From contig NZ_CP162601.1 in NCBI RefSeq assembly GCF_040957575.1, forward strand, positions 1,736,001 to 1,800,000: a stretch of 64,000 bases of DNA, given 5' to 3'. The notes beneath the pieces are model-generated. The model made no database searches and was not told the DNA's origin. It worked only from the letters and a program-made list of their open reading frames with translations. A program made the translations under genes and the position numbers. Source of the DNA: Vibrio sp. HB236076. Lineage in GTDB: Bacteria; Pseudomonadota; Gammaproteobacteria; Enterobacterales; Vibrionaceae. Of this stretch, positions 17,236 through 27,670 are shown in pieces (position 1 is the first letter of the stretch; the number at the start of each line of letters is the position of its first letter).

Positions 17236-17913
17236 TTAAGGCAACAGGTACACCAATTGTCCACTGCAAGCGATTAAACACAGCAAGGCCACCCAGAGTT
17301 GAATTTTATCGACTGTCGACTTTTTAAATAAGTGCCACGCCCATATAATTACCGCGGTTACTAACAAAGATAACGCCACTAAAATGCGCTGCGTGAGCTG
17401 ATTTAATGACGGTGTATCCAACTGGTATGCCAATAATAACACCACCAGGGCAAGCCCCATGCCGCTGATGATACCGACTAAGGGCAACAATTGATGAAAA
17501 GCTTGTAATCGACTGCGAGCGGTCACTAGCAATACATGCGTCAGTGCCGCCCCTAGTAAGAACAGCTGCACCAACCAAAGGCCGGCCATCCCCCCTTGAC
17601 CGTGCAGCCACATTTGCCACAACACCAATGCCGTTGCCACCACATTCGCGCCATGCATAAGCCACATTGGTCCCTCATCACGGGTCTTTTTCATTTTCAC
17701 TTGAGAGCAAAAGAGCAACACAATTGCACTGATCAGAAACATATAATAAGACATCGTCAGTGCCGGTAAAACCCATAGAACAGCAAGGTATAACAGCACT
17801 TTGTGTAATCGGCCGCGTTGACCGGGACACAAATCGCCCTTGATTAAAATTAAGGTCAGCAATAACTGCGCACCGAGCAACATAGGAGGAAAAGAAAGAA
17901 TATACTGAGTCAT
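17236..17913 (-). CDS. Unrecognised polytopic membrane protein
   Basis: 225 residues if ATG 17911-17913 is used; a TTG at 17970 would add 19 residues, and neither start has a convincing RBS. Six to seven hydrophobic segments are evident, with a basic loop near residue 75 (QVKMKKTRDEG). No family motif recognised. Diverges from the 18114 gene, sharing a ~200-bp promoter region. Confidence 0.6.
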   Translation of the reverse strand: MTQYILSFPPMLLGAQLLLTLILIKGDLCPGQRGRLHKVLLYLAVLWVLPALTMSYYMFLISAIVLLFCSQVKMKKTRDEGPMWLMHGANVVATALVLWQMWLHGQGGMAGLWLVQLFLLGAALTHVLLVTARSRLQAFHQLLPLVGIISGMGLALVVLLLAYQLDTPSLNQLTQRILVALSLLVTAVIIWAWHLFKKSTVDKIQLWVALLCLIACSGQLVYLLP

Positions 17914-18113
17914 AAGCGTGTTGGAATAAAAATGATTGGCCAAGTTTATCAAAGCCCAGCCCGTGAGCAAGTATGGGCTTGGTATTGCTGCGCGCTTTCT
18001 CGCTTTTTACACGGGTAAACTGGCTTTCTCCCTATCTTGTCCTCTTTCATCTTCGCTTACGTGCGTGTTAACATCGAACACATCGCCATCACAACATGCC
18101 TTGAAACCTGTTA

Positions 18114-18626
18114 ATGACCATTAATTCGTCCTCGAGTCGCCATCATCAAACGAGCCATGCCGTTCAATGCGATATTGACCATGCACTTGAATTACAACAC
18201 ATCTGGTTAGAAATCCAGGCGCAGCGCTGGCATCAAATCGAGCGATTTTTGTGGCCGCTCTTTTGTTATCGACATGGCTATGTCACCAACAAGGGTAAAC
18301 CTTGCCTCACCAGCGCCAAAGCCAGACTTAGGCGTTCAGATAACGCGCTAAAAAGTGACAGCGTCACCATGATTGCACTCGTGCCCTTCAAGGCCATTAT
18401 TGGCGAGCTGAAAAAACACGAAAAAGATGGAAACTTGAGCTTTTCTCGGATGCAAAGAGTCTTATTGCATTTATTGGACTATCGCCTTATCAGTGCCGCT
18501 GAGTGGCAAACGCTCATCTCTTTAGGACTGCAGCACCAAATGCCAGCGCTATGGTATCAGCAAAAAAACGTCAACTTAGAAATAAGAATGGCTTTGGCAG
18601 ACATTACATTCCACCAAAGCCATTGA
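18114..18626 (+). CDS. Unrecognised 170-residue protein
   Basis: Starts at ATG 18114 and ends at TGA 18624-18626. The product is basic, His- and Gln-rich and predicted mostly helical (LELQHIWLEIQAQRWHQIERF), without signal peptide or membrane segment. No RBS stands out, and no domain was recognised. Length, codon use and the lack of overlap with another frame support a real gene. It faces the large minus-strand lipoprotein gene. Confidence 0.5.
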   Translation: MTINSSSSRHHQTSHAVQCDIDHALELQHIWLEIQAQRWHQIERFLWPLFCYRHGYVTNKGKPCLTSAKARLRRSDNALKSDSVTMIALVPFKAIIGELKKHEKDGNLSFSRMQRVLLHLLDYRLISAAEWQTLISLGLQHQMPALWYQQKNVNLEIRMALADITFHQSH

Positions 18627-18660
18627 GGTTACTGATTGAGTTTATGGGGACAGGTTTTCC

Positions 18661-21600
18661 CTACTCATCAAAATGGTAACTGACGTCAAATACCGCTGAC
18701 CATAGATCCCCTTCCTCGCTGTCTACGCCAGGCCAACCAGGCAGATCGGTTTGTGACAAGACTTTGACCGAGATGGATTGGCCATCGGTGTCCACCAGAG
18801 CCATACTGTCCATCACGTCATACTCTTCGCCTTGATAGGTATAGACAAAATTAAGCTCAATGACGTGATTGGTTTCATCTAACTGCCAAGTCATGTCAAT
18901 ACTTTCCTCATCGACAATCAAGAAGCCACTGCCGTCGGCGCGAAAGACAAAGGTGTCATACTCATCACTGAGCATCAAATTACGCGAATCATCATTAAAG
19001 TAATCGTCACTAAAGAAGGCGTCAATATCATTGCCCTCTTGCTGACACTCGCTTACCGTGGTTAAGAAAGTGTCAAACGTTACCGTCGTTAATGGCACGT
19101 TATTCTCGTCATCAAACTCCGTATTGCTTATCGTACAATCGTCAAGCTCGACATCCGCCAGGTCATAATAAGTGTCCACCCAGATTTCACTGTCTTCTGG
19201 GGTATAGTTGGCGATAATGAGTGAGTCATCATTATCACTGAGCAAAGCCATGATATTATACACGTCTAAGCTATCGTCTAACGCGGTAGTGACAATATAG
19301 CGCTCGTCTTCGATGTACCAATTTTGTTCGCCTCTATCGACCCCATTGCGGTAATAGTGCGCGGTCATGGTGCTGCTATCAAACTCAAAGGAGCGAATTT
19401 CGCCGTCACTGTTCGTTCGCACTAAACGCACGCCGTCGAGATCCTCATCAGACAAGCTCACTTCATCGCCACTGCATGCATCATAAGCTTCAATGGCTTG
19501 GGTAAACACGCTTTGCGACACGTCATATTGCTCATCGAAGCGACACACCGGGTTATCATCTGAGGTCATGATGGCCGACCAAATTTCACTGGTGTCATCG
19601 TATTCTTCATAAAACTTAAACGAGAAACGATCCCCGTCCTCATTGAGCAAAGCCCAATACCAGACTTCAGATTGATCGGCATTGGTGAATTTGAAGTAAT
19701 CGCCTTCTATCGTCCAATCTAAACTGTAGGAGTAGCTGCCATTTTTAGCCACATCTAAGGTCATATCATTAAAGGTGTAATGACGGGTTTCACCATCGCC
19801 TCTCACTCGCATGAAGGTTTCTCCATCGAGATCATCAGCGTCTGGTAAAGACTCGGCACCGCCACACAAGGCCACGGCTTCGTTAAAGTCGTCTAAGGTA
19901 GGCGCTTCGACATCTTCTCCTAAATCACATAGTGTCACCACCGCAGTGGTCGCATTATTGATTATTTGTAGATAGGCGCTTTCATTGTAAATCGGTACAC
20001 TATCGTTGCTTTCACCTGCCGTATCGACAGTGCCCTCATGGACTTTGCCATTGTATTCAGATAACACAATGATATTATTGGCTAAATCAAATCGGTCGGG
20101 ATAGCTTTCAACCACCTGATCTGGGATTGGGGCGGTGATCAAGTCCTCACCCGAAATCGTCTGCTGCTGCCAAGTACCTGACGCCAATATGCTTGATTCA
20201 TTGTTGGTGTAATCGAGCGTGAAGTAGTTGGCTATGCCACCTTCAACCAACTCAACCATCAACGAATAATCAAGCACCACGCCGACTAACTCACCCGGTG
20301 AAGCGCCATCGCCGGCACTGACACTGCTGATCACTTGCGCTAATGTTTCGACTTCGCCATCGGATTGTCCGCCATCACCGGCAAAAACATATGCAGGATT
20401 GTCATCGAGATAATACGTATCTTTATCCGCAACAAAAAGGCCATTAAAGACATAACTACCCTCACTAAAAGTTAACTCATCATCAAAATGGTATGCCCAC
20501 TCGACGGTGTCTTTGATGTTTTGACCGTCTAAAGCGATCAGCTGACCATTTAAGCGGTACGTTTGCAGTGGCGCATCGACATTATTGGCCACCACTTCAC
20601 CATCTTGATAGCGAATTTCCGGGAACACTGACGCTAAGACCCAGCCATTAGCACTTAAAATAATATCATTGCTTTCATAAGATTGCAGAGACGACAATAC
20701 CCCAGTATCAATTAAGGTTTGATAGCCCTCGATGGTCATGTCAGTTCCGTTAATTGAAGCCGGTTCAACCACCAGCACCTCTTGATCACTGTCGTCTTCA
20801 TCATCGTAGACAATATACGCTTGTGATTGGCTGAACAGCCAAGCGGCGGCAATTGCGGTGTCGGAGCTGTTACTGTTGTCTTCTGCCAATGGCTCTGGGT
20901 CGACGCTGTCAAGTAAGCCATCACCGTCGTCATCGTCATCTCTGTTATTGCCGATCTGATCCGAGTCGGTATCCAGTGTTTCAGAGCCATCTTCGGGGAA
21001 CGCATCAGCATTATCGCCCACACCATCTAAATCGCTGTCGAGCCACTCAGTCTCATCATCGGGGAAGTCATCGACATCATCGTTATAGCCATCTTGATCG
21101 CGGTCGGTGACTTCCTCTTCTTCCTCTTCTTCTAAGGAGGGGTTAGTGGGATCTAATGGATCGCCATCTTGCTCATCGGCAATGCCATCACCATCATCGT
21201 CGCTATCGGCGTTGTTGCCCAATCCATCGTCATCGGTATCGATGGTTTCAACCGGGTTGAGCGGGAAGGCATCTTGGTCGTTTTCCACCCCGTCGCCATC
21301 AATATCGGTATCGCTATTATCCCCGGTGCCATCCCCATCGAGATCAGACCATTCGGTGGCATCATCTGGGAATTTATCTAGGACATCGACCACACCATCG
21401 GCATCGCTGTCAGTCTCAAAGTCATCGCTGTCGCTAAACACATTGTCGAGATCCGCAAACCCTTGCTCGCCGGCAGCCTCGACTTGTTGTTTAATCGCGG
21501 TTCTCGCCGCATCCAGTTGATTATTAAAATCGTCGTCATCAGCCGCGGTTTCACGCTCCGCCTCATCTTCTGGCAAAACCCCAGCAGTCACCAAGTTCAC

Positions 21601-22158
21601 TGCCACATACGCGGCGCTGTCTACTTGATTTTCAATAAAGTCACCAAGTACCTCATCACTGTCTAAGCCCAATTGCGCAGCGACCTGGCTGATCGCACTG
21701 GCTTTGAGCTGCTCGATTTCTTCGTCTGTCATCGAGCTGCTGTCGGTTTTCTCCATCGTCATGTGCACGAGCGTTGACAGCGGTGTCACGCTGTCTTCCC
21801 CCGGCGGCGCGGACATAACAAACCCTTGGCTGATCTCCCCTTCACTTTCATCAGTGGTCTGCCCGGCAATCGCTTTGACCAAGATCGGATAAGACAGATA
21901 ATCGGTGACCGAGCTGACATCGAGATTGGCGACACCACCGGCCTCACTCATCGCCATCGGCTCACCCTCGCTGAGCTGGTAATCGCCATTGACGTCTAAC
22001 CAAACTTGCGCATCGACTAAATAGCCATCAATCGCTTTCACTGAATACGTCGAAGTGCTTGCACTGCTTGAATCACTGTCGCTGTCACTACCACATCCCA
22101 CTAATAAACTACTGGCAGAGACCCCTATCGCTAAGGTAATGATATTTTTTTTGAACAT
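18661..22158 (-). CDS. Large acidic lipoprotein with thrombospondin type 3 repeats
   Basis: About 1165 residues from ATG 22156-22158 (alternatives at 22167 and 22185). N-terminal lipoprotein signal MFKKNIITLAIG...SLLVGC, Cys at about 22, then an Asp/Ser linker. Residues ~35-130 form a domain starting AIDGYLVDAQVWLDVNGD, like N-terminal domains of other marine gammaproteobacterial lipoproteins. Residues ~240-430 are Ca-binding type 3 repeats (DxDxDGxxDxxDxFP), interrupted by a seven-Glu run. The C-terminal ~400 residues contain three related ~120-residue units, each with a Cys-containing helix, LDGxxxxRxxxDGExRxxxF-like strand and a closing EIW segment. Likely a surface or periplasm-facing protein; ligand unknown. 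Regulated perhaps by CRP (site at 22373). Confidence 0.8.
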   Translation of the reverse strand: MFKKNIITLAIGVSASSLLVGCGSDSDSDSSSASTSTYSVKAIDGYLVDAQVWLDVNGDYQLSEGEPMAMSEAGGVANLDVSSVTDYLSYPILVKAIAGQTTDESEGEISQGFVMSAPPGEDSVTPLSTLVHMTMEKTDSSSMTDEEIEQLKASAISQVAAQLGLDSDEVLGDFIENQVDSAAYVAVNLVTAGVLPEDEAERETAADDDDFNNQLDAARTAIKQQVEAAGEQGFADLDNVFSDSDDFETDSDADGVVDVLDKFPDDATEWSDLDGDGTGDNSDTDIDGDGVENDQDAFPLNPVETIDTDDDGLGNNADSDDDGDGIADEQDGDPLDPTNPSLEEEEEEEVTDRDQDGYNDDVDDFPDDETEWLDSDLDGVGDNADAFPEDGSETLDTDSDQIGNNRDDDDDGDGLLDSVDPEPLAEDNSNSSDTAIAAAWLFSQSQAYIVYDDEDDSDQEVLVVEPASINGTDMTIEGYQTLIDTGVLSSLQSYESNDIILSANGWVLASVFPEIRYQDGEVVANNVDAPLQTYRLNGQLIALDGQNIKDTVEWAYHFDDELTFSEGSYVFNGLFVADKDTYYLDDNPAYVFAGDGGQSDGEVETLAQVISSVSAGDGASPGELVGVVLDYSLMVELVEGGIANYFTLDYTNNESSILASGTWQQQTISGEDLITAPIPDQVVESYPDRFDLANNIIVLSEYNGKVHEGTVDTAGESNDSVPIYNESAYLQIINNATTAVVTLCDLGEDVEAPTLDDFNEAVALCGGAESLPDADDLDGETFMRVRGDGETRHYTFNDMTLDVAKNGSYSYSLDWTIEGDYFKFTNADQSEVWYWALLNEDGDRFSFKFYEEYDDTSEIWSAIMTSDDNPVCRFDEQYDVSQSVFTQAIEAYDACSGDEVSLSDEDLDGVRLVRTNSDGEIRSFEFDSSTMTAHYYRNGVDRGEQNWYIEDERYIVTTALDDSLDVYNIMALLSDNDDSLIIANYTPEDSEIWVDTYYDLADVELDDCTISNTEFDDENNVPLTTVTFDTFLTTVSECQQEGNDIDAFFSDDYFNDDSRNLMLSDEYDTFVFRADGSGFLIVDEESIDMTWQLDETNHVIELNFVYTYQGEEYDVMDSMALVDTDGQSISVKVLSQTDLPGWPGVDSEEGDLWSAVFDVSYHFDE

Positions 22159-22640
22159 AGCCAACATCCATTTTTGAATTATCAAATATAAGATATATCG
22201 CTAAGTTATATTTTCAATCTCGCTCCAATATTGGAATTGATTAATCAAAGGGATTATAAATCATTAACTTATAGTAAAAGTATGAGAGACAAACAAACTA
22301 ACTATCATTCATTTTCAATTACTTAAAATAAAAGTATGAAATTAACATTCACAATACAAATACATTATTTTTTGTGACTTATATCACGATAATAAAAGCA
22401 ATACTTTAGGTAAAAGTATTTAATTTAATAACGGACTCGATACGTTCAACATAATAATGTTTTATTGACATAACGACGTATTCTTGACGAAATAGAAAGA
22501 AGCGGACTTAATAAAAATGGTGAAGAGGTTTAGATATTAATAATAAGAGGTATTCGGTAAGGTTCATAATTTGATCCAAATCGGATTCAATATTTAATAT
22601 CAATCTAACTCAATAGCGACTCACCCGAGCTGAATTGATC
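22159..22640. promoter_or_regulatory. AT-rich upstream region with CRP-like site and TAAAAGTAT repeats
   Basis: This ~480-bp gap is far AT-richer than its surroundings. TGTGACTTATATCACG (22373-22388) fits the CRP consensus TGTGA-N6-TCACA with one mismatch. TAAAAGTAT occurs at 22275-22283, 22329-22337 and 22411-22419, and the last copy forms an inverted pair with ATACTTT at 22401-22407. These elements lie 120-260 bp upstream of the lipoprotein gene. No gene seen here. Confidence 0.6.
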
Positions 22641-22642
22641 AA

Positions 22643-22667
22643 AAAAGCCAACGCAAAGTTGGCTTTT
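22643..22667 (-). terminator. Terminator of the small barrel gene
   Basis: AAAAGCCAAC (22643-22652) pairs with GTTGGCTTTT (22658-22667). On the minus strand the stem ends in TTTTTT, 20 bp past the barrel gene's stop. Confidence 0.88.
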
Positions 22668-22687
22668 AAATACCACGAAGAGAATGC

Positions 22688-23167
22688 TTATAGGAAGTGG
22701 AAAATCGCACTGAGTGAATAAGTATCGACGTTCTCATCATCTACGGTGTAATTGGTATAGCTTGCGCCGACTGAAATCGGGCCAAAAATATAATACTCAG
22801 CACCGATGCCGTACATCATGTCATAGCCATCGTCGTCACTGCCGCCATCAACGTCGGCTTCCCATTTGTGAAAACCGCCTTTTGCGTACAATTGTAAAGG
22901 GCCAAGATCAATACTTGGTCTCAGTGCCGCGTAGTAGGTATCTAGCGTGGTTTCAGTGCCATCGACATCAAACTCACCCATATGTGTGATACCGGCTTCA
23001 ATACCTAAAATCGGTAACAATCCCGTTCCGGCATACACGGAATACGATTCACTCGACTTACCCTTGTATTCAGAGCCACCTAATGTTGCGCCACCAAAAA
23101 CCAATGAATCTGCCATCGCCGTCGATGATGCGCCTAGCAAGGCTAAGGCCAATAGTGCTTTTTTCAT
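22688..23167 (-). CDS. Small outer-membrane beta-barrel protein
   Basis: 159 residues from ATG 23165-23167 (AAGGGTG upstream; a GTG two codons earlier is less likely). Signal peptide MKKALLALALLGASSTAMA. The mature part alternates short amphipathic strands (YSVYAGTGL, YYALRPSIDLG, LQLYAKGGFHKW, GIGAEYYIFG, ISVGASYTNY) and ends in a C-terminal aromatic-flanked strand SLSAIFHFL, as for an eight-stranded barrel of the Omp/AcfA type. Function unknown. Confidence 0.75.
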   Translation of the reverse strand: MKKALLALALLGASSTAMADSLVFGGATLGGSEYKGKSSESYSVYAGTGLLPILGIEAGITHMGEFDVDGTETTLDTYYAALRPSIDLGPLQLYAKGGFHKWEADVDGGSDDDGYDMMYGIGAEYYIFGPISVGASYTNYTVDDENVDTYSLSAIFHFL

Positions 23168-23398
23168 TGTCACCCTTCTCTATATTTATTGTAAAGCGGC
23201 AAACCGTTACCGCTTTGTCCTTTTGCATGATTAAGATTTTACACGAAAACGAGGCGTTGCCCACAAAGAAAACGTTTTTATCGCCCTGTTTGCGCACAAC
23301 CTTCACCTAACGTCGTCATCAATCCAACGTAAAACTTACTCGTGCAAGTAAGCAAATCTTGTGCCGTAGATATTGATGTTGTCTGCCTTCTCACTCAA

Positions 23399-26300
23399 TT
23401 ACACGTTTTCGATCGCATTTTTAACCCGCTTGTCCGAGACGGGATATGGCGTCCCAAGTTGCTGAGCAAAAAAGCTGACTCGCAACTCTTCAATCATCCA
23501 ACGAATCGCCTTAACCGGCTCTGGCACCGGTTGCCCTTTCGGGATCTTATTGAGCAACTCTTGATAACTCTGTGTCACGGATTCAATCTTGAGCATGTGC
23601 AAACGATCTTTATTAGGATCGATGGGCAATTTTTCTAAGCGACGCTCAATAGCGTGTAAATAACGTTGGATATCCGGCAGTTTTTGCCAACCGCATTGGG
23701 TCGCGAAGCCTTTAAAGATCAAGCCTTCCACTTGCGCTTTAATGTCGGACAGTGCAAAAGCCATGGTAAAATCAACCTTGCCTTTTAAGCGTTTATTGAT
23801 GGCAAATGCGGTGGTCAATATCGATTCGACTTGCTTGGCAATGTCGACAACCGTATCGCCTAGCTCGGCGCGTACTGTCTCTTTAAGCTTCTCAAATTGC
23901 TCGCCTTTCCACACTAAACCGCCGTGTTGCTCGATCAGTTTATCGACCCCGCAAGCAATGCAGTCATCGATCAGATCCAAGACTTTACCATAAGGGTTAA
24001 AGTACAGACCCAGTTTGGACTTGTTCGGCAGATTGGCGTGTAAATACTTGATCGGTGACGGCACATTGAGCAAGATCAAACGCCGCTGACCTGCCTGCAT
24101 TGCCGTGTGTTGCTCTTGCTCGGTCTCAAACAATTTTATTTCGACGCTGTCTTTATTATCCACCAGCGCAGGGAAAGCTTTGACCTCAAAACCGCCGCGT
24201 TTTTGTTGATACACCGTTGGCAACTCGCCAAAAGTCCACTGATGTAGGCCTTGTTGTTCAATATCGTCATCGGCCACATTAGACAAGGTTTGCTGAACTT
24301 GTTCTTTCAGGCTTTCTTTGAGGGCAAATAAGTCAGTGTGCTCTTTGAGTTTCTTGCCCCGGTGATCAACGGCTCGAAAAGTGATGGTCAAATGCTCTGG
24401 CAGTTGCGCCAATTGCCAATCTTCGCGCTGAATTGTCACGCCACTGATTCGACGCAACTCTTTCTCCAAACTATCGAGCAACGGCGCTTCTAACGGCGTC
24501 ACTCTGGCCAAAAAGGCTTGGGCGTAGTTTGGCGCCGGCACAAAGTGTTTGCGCAGCGTTTTTGGCAAAGACTTGATCAGCGCCACCACCAACTCGTGGC
24601 GAAGGCCAGGGATCTGCCAATCAAAGCCCTCGGCAGAAACCTGATTGAGGATCGGCAAGGGGATGTGCACCGTCACGCCATCGTTGTCGTCTCCGGGCTC
24701 AAATTGGTAACTGAGTTTGAGTTTAAGCCCATTTTGATACCAAAAGTTCGGATAATCCAATTCGGTGACGTGACTGGCGTCTCCCTGAATCAACATCTCT
24801 TTTTCGAAATCGAGCAGATCGGGCGTGTCGCGCTGTGCTTTTTTCCACCATGAATCAAAATGACGGCCTGAGACAACATCGACCCCAACTCGCTGATCGT
24901 AAAAATCAAACAAGGCATCATCATCGATAAGAATATCGCGGCGACGGGACTTTTTCTCCAGTTCTTCTACTTCTTGCAACAGCGCTTGGTTGGATTTGAA
25001 AAAACGGTGTTTGGTATGCCAGTCGCCTTCGACAAGCGCCGAACGAATAAAGAGCTCACGACACAAAACAGGATCGATGGCCGAGTAATTGACCAAACGT
25101 TTAGCCACAATCGGTACGCCGTACAAAGTGACTTTCTCATAAGCCATCACCGCCGCTCGCTTTTTCGACCAATGTGGTTCACTGTAACTGCGCTTAATGA
25201 GGTGTTTTGCCAACGGCTCTACCCATTCAGGCTGAATTTTGGCGCTGATACGCCCCCACAGTTTCGAGGTTTCGACCAATTCAGCGGTCATGATCCACTT
25301 GGGCTGCTTTTTAAACAGCGCCGACGCGGGGAAAATGTGAAAGCGGGTATTTCTCGCCCCTTGATAGTCGTTACTTTCACTGTCTTTACAACCGATGTGA
25401 CTGAGCAAACCAACCAGTAGTGCAGTGTGAACGCTTTGATAATCGGCCGCTTGAGCATTGAGTTTGGCGCCGTTCTCACGCATCGCCTGATGCAGTTGCA
25501 TATAAACATCTTGCCACTCGCGAATGCGTAAGAAGTTAAGGTATTCCTTCTGACATAGTCGGCGAAATTGATTGTGACTCAGCGCTTTTTGCTGCTCGCT
25601 GATGTAATCCCACAAATTGAGATAAGCGATGAAATCCGAATCTTCATCTTGAAAACGGCGGTGTTTTTCATCGGACGCTTGTTGTTTATCACTGGGTCGC
25701 TCACGTGGGTCTTGGATCGACAAAGCCGCCGCGATCACCATCACTTCGCGCAAACACTGTTGTTGCTCTGCGGCGATCACCATTCTTGCCAAACGAGGAT
25801 CGATAGGCAAACGCGCCAATTGACGCCCCATCGCCGTGAGCTTAGGTTGTGTTTTTTTACCGGGTAATACCTCGATAGCCCCAAGCTCTTCTAATAGGCG
25901 GATCCCGTCTTGAATATTTCGTTTATCGGGGGCTTCCACAAACGGGAACGCCTGAATATCACCAAGGCCCAGTGCCGCCATTTGCAAAATCACCGAGGCA
26001 AGATTAGTGCGCAAAATTTCCGGGTCGGTAAACTCAGGGCGCGAAAGAAAATCCTCTTCTGAATAGAGGCGGATACAAATGCCTTCTTCTACCCGACCAC
26101 AGCGGCCCTTGCGTTGGTTGGCACTGGCTTGGGAAATCGCTTCAATCGGCAAGCGCTGGACTTTAGTGCGATAACTGTAGCGACTGATACGCGCCAGACC
26201 TGGGTCGATGACATATTTAATCCCAGGCACGGTCAACGAGGTTTCGGCGACGTTGGTCGACAGTACAATGCGACGCCCACTGTGTGGCTGGAAAATGCGA

Positions 26301-27286
26301 TTTTGCTCACTCGAGGATAATCTCGCGTACAAAGGCACGATTTCGGTCGCTTTTAAATTGCGTTTGCTCAACCCATCGGCAACGTCGCGAATGTCTCGTT
26401 CGCCGGATAAGAAGATCAAAATATCGCCCAAACCCTCATCACACAATTCGTCGACGGCGGCGTAAATCCCTTCGTGGATATCCCGCTCATCAGTATCGGT
26501 CACCAATGGGCGATAACGGGTTTCAACCGGAAAAGTTCGCCCTGACACTTCGATGATCGGCGCATTGGAGAAGTGCTTTGAAAAGCGCTCTGGGTCAATG
26601 GTTGCCGAGGTGATGATCACTTTGAGATCGGGGCGCTTTGGCAACAACTCTTTTAAATAGCCGAGGATAAAGTCAATGTTTAAACTGCGTTCGTGCGCTT
26701 CATCAATAATGATGGTGTCGTATTGATTGAGATAGCGATCGTGCTGAATTTCAGCCAGCAAAATCCCATCGGTCATCAACTTAACTTGTGTTTGCTCGCT
26801 AACCTGATCGTTAAAACGCACTTTATAGCCAATGCTGTCACCGAGTTGAGATTGGGTTTCTTCCGCGATGCGGTTGGCCACTGAGCGAGCGGCCAAACGG
26901 CGTGGCTGAGTATGGCCTATGACACCAAACTGACCTCGGCCGAGCTCTAAACACATTTTGGGCAACTGAGTAGTTTTACCCGACCCGGTTTCCCCTGCCA
27001 CAATCACCACTTGGTGCTTTGCAATCGCCTCCATGATCTCATGGCGCTTTTGGCTAACCGGTAACGACTCTGGATAATCAATGCTTGGCGTGTGCTGTTT
27101 TTTTAGGGCGACACTGGCCATCGATACCGCGATATCTTGCGCTATGGTGTCAAATACCGCTTGGCGCGAATCGGCATTGGCGATCTTTTTGGCACCGTGA
27201 ATTCGGCGCTTGATGCGAAAGCGATCTTTGATCAAACAATCATTGAGGGCATGAAACAAAGTATTGGCGTCATTGGTCGTCGCCAT
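23399..27286 (-). CDS. hrpA: HrpA, DEAH-box ATP-dependent RNA helicase
   Basis: 1295 residues from ATG 27284-27286, close to E. coli HrpA (1300). An in-frame extension to 27439 exists but has no family counterpart. Helicase motifs: GETGSGKTT (I), IIDEAHERSLN (II), ITSATID (III), QRKGRCGR (VI), followed by the HA2 and OB-fold domains and a long HrpA-specific C-terminal region. HrpA takes part in fimbrial mRNA processing and in resolving collided ribosomes in E. coli. It is a stand-alone minus-strand gene. Confidence 0.95.
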   Translation of the reverse strand: MATTNDANTLFHALNDCLIKDRFRIKRRIHGAKKIANADSRQAVFDTIAQDIAVSMASVALKKQHTPSIDYPESLPVSQKRHEIMEAIAKHQVVIVAGETGSGKTTQLPKMCLELGRGQFGVIGHTQPRRLAARSVANRIAEETQSQLGDSIGYKVRFNDQVSEQTQVKLMTDGILLAEIQHDRYLNQYDTIIIDEAHERSLNIDFILGYLKELLPKRPDLKVIITSATIDPERFSKHFSNAPIIEVSGRTFPVETRYRPLVTDTDERDIHEGIYAAVDELCDEGLGDILIFLSGERDIRDVADGLSKRNLKATEIVPLYARLSSSEQNRIFQPHSGRRIVLSTNVAETSLTVPGIKYVIDPGLARISRYSYRTKVQRLPIEAISQASANQRKGRCGRVEEGICIRLYSEEDFLSRPEFTDPEILRTNLASVILQMAALGLGDIQAFPFVEAPDKRNIQDGIRLLEELGAIEVLPGKKTQPKLTAMGRQLARLPIDPRLARMVIAAEQQQCLREVMVIAAALSIQDPRERPSDKQQASDEKHRRFQDEDSDFIAYLNLWDYISEQQKALSHNQFRRLCQKEYLNFLRIREWQDVYMQLHQAMRENGAKLNAQAADYQSVHTALLVGLLSHIGCKDSESNDYQGARNTRFHIFPASALFKKQPKWIMTAELVETSKLWGRISAKIQPEWVEPLAKHLIKRSYSEPHWSKKRAAVMAYEKVTLYGVPIVAKRLVNYSAIDPVLCRELFIRSALVEGDWHTKHRFFKSNQALLQEVEELEKKSRRRDILIDDDALFDFYDQRVGVDVVSGRHFDSWWKKAQRDTPDLLDFEKEMLIQGDASHVTELDYPNFWYQNGLKLKLSYQFEPGDDNDGVTVHIPLPILNQVSAEGFDWQIPGLRHELVVALIKSLPKTLRKHFVPAPNYAQAFLARVTPLEAPLLDSLEKELRRISGVTIQREDWQLAQLPEHLTITFRAVDHRGKKLKEHTDLFALKESLKEQVQQTLSNVADDDIEQQGLHQWTFGELPTVYQQKRGGFEVKAFPALVDNKDSVEIKLFETEQEQHTAMQAGQRRLILLNVPSPIKYLHANLPNKSKLGLYFNPYGKVLDLIDDCIACGVDKLIEQHGGLVWKGEQFEKLKETVRAELGDTVVDIAKQVESILTTAFAINKRLKGKVDFTMAFALSDIKAQVEGLIFKGFATQCGWQKLPDIQRYLHAIERRLEKLPIDPNKDRLHMLKIESVTQSYQELLNKIPKGQPVPEPVKAIRWMIEELRVSFFAQQLGTPYPVSDKRVKNAIENV

Positions 27287-27670
27287 GGGCGTTGAGTCTT
27301 GATTCTTTGACAAAACAATTCCATCGTGTGTGAGAGAAATAACTGTGACCATGATACCACAATTTGCAAACCGGTCTCGACTATTGCTAGAGACAAATTG
27401 ACGCCAATAATCGCTTACCGTCTGAGCAATCAATGACATAGGCGACGGTTTATCCCGTTATTAGCGGTGGATTTCAGCTATCTTTGGCTTGGGAATTATG
27501 GCAGAGTAAGTCTAATGTTTATCAATACCAATAAACGGCAATGACGCTCATCTTTGCCTCAACCAATTAGGCTTAAAAGCACGTTAACTCGCTGTACTTA
27601 TCAGACTTTACCGCTGTGAGCCGCAGAGTAGACAAGCGCTGATGACTGGCCAACGCTATGAAGAAAACAA

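Noticed and set aside
20853..21520. Plus-strand frames across the type 3 repeat region
   Set aside because: Shadows of the Asp-rich codons of the large lipoprotein; low-complexity Ser/Arg/His products.
27287..27439. N-terminal extension of HrpA
   Set aside because: Not present in E. coli HrpA and without RBS support; the shorter start fits the family length.
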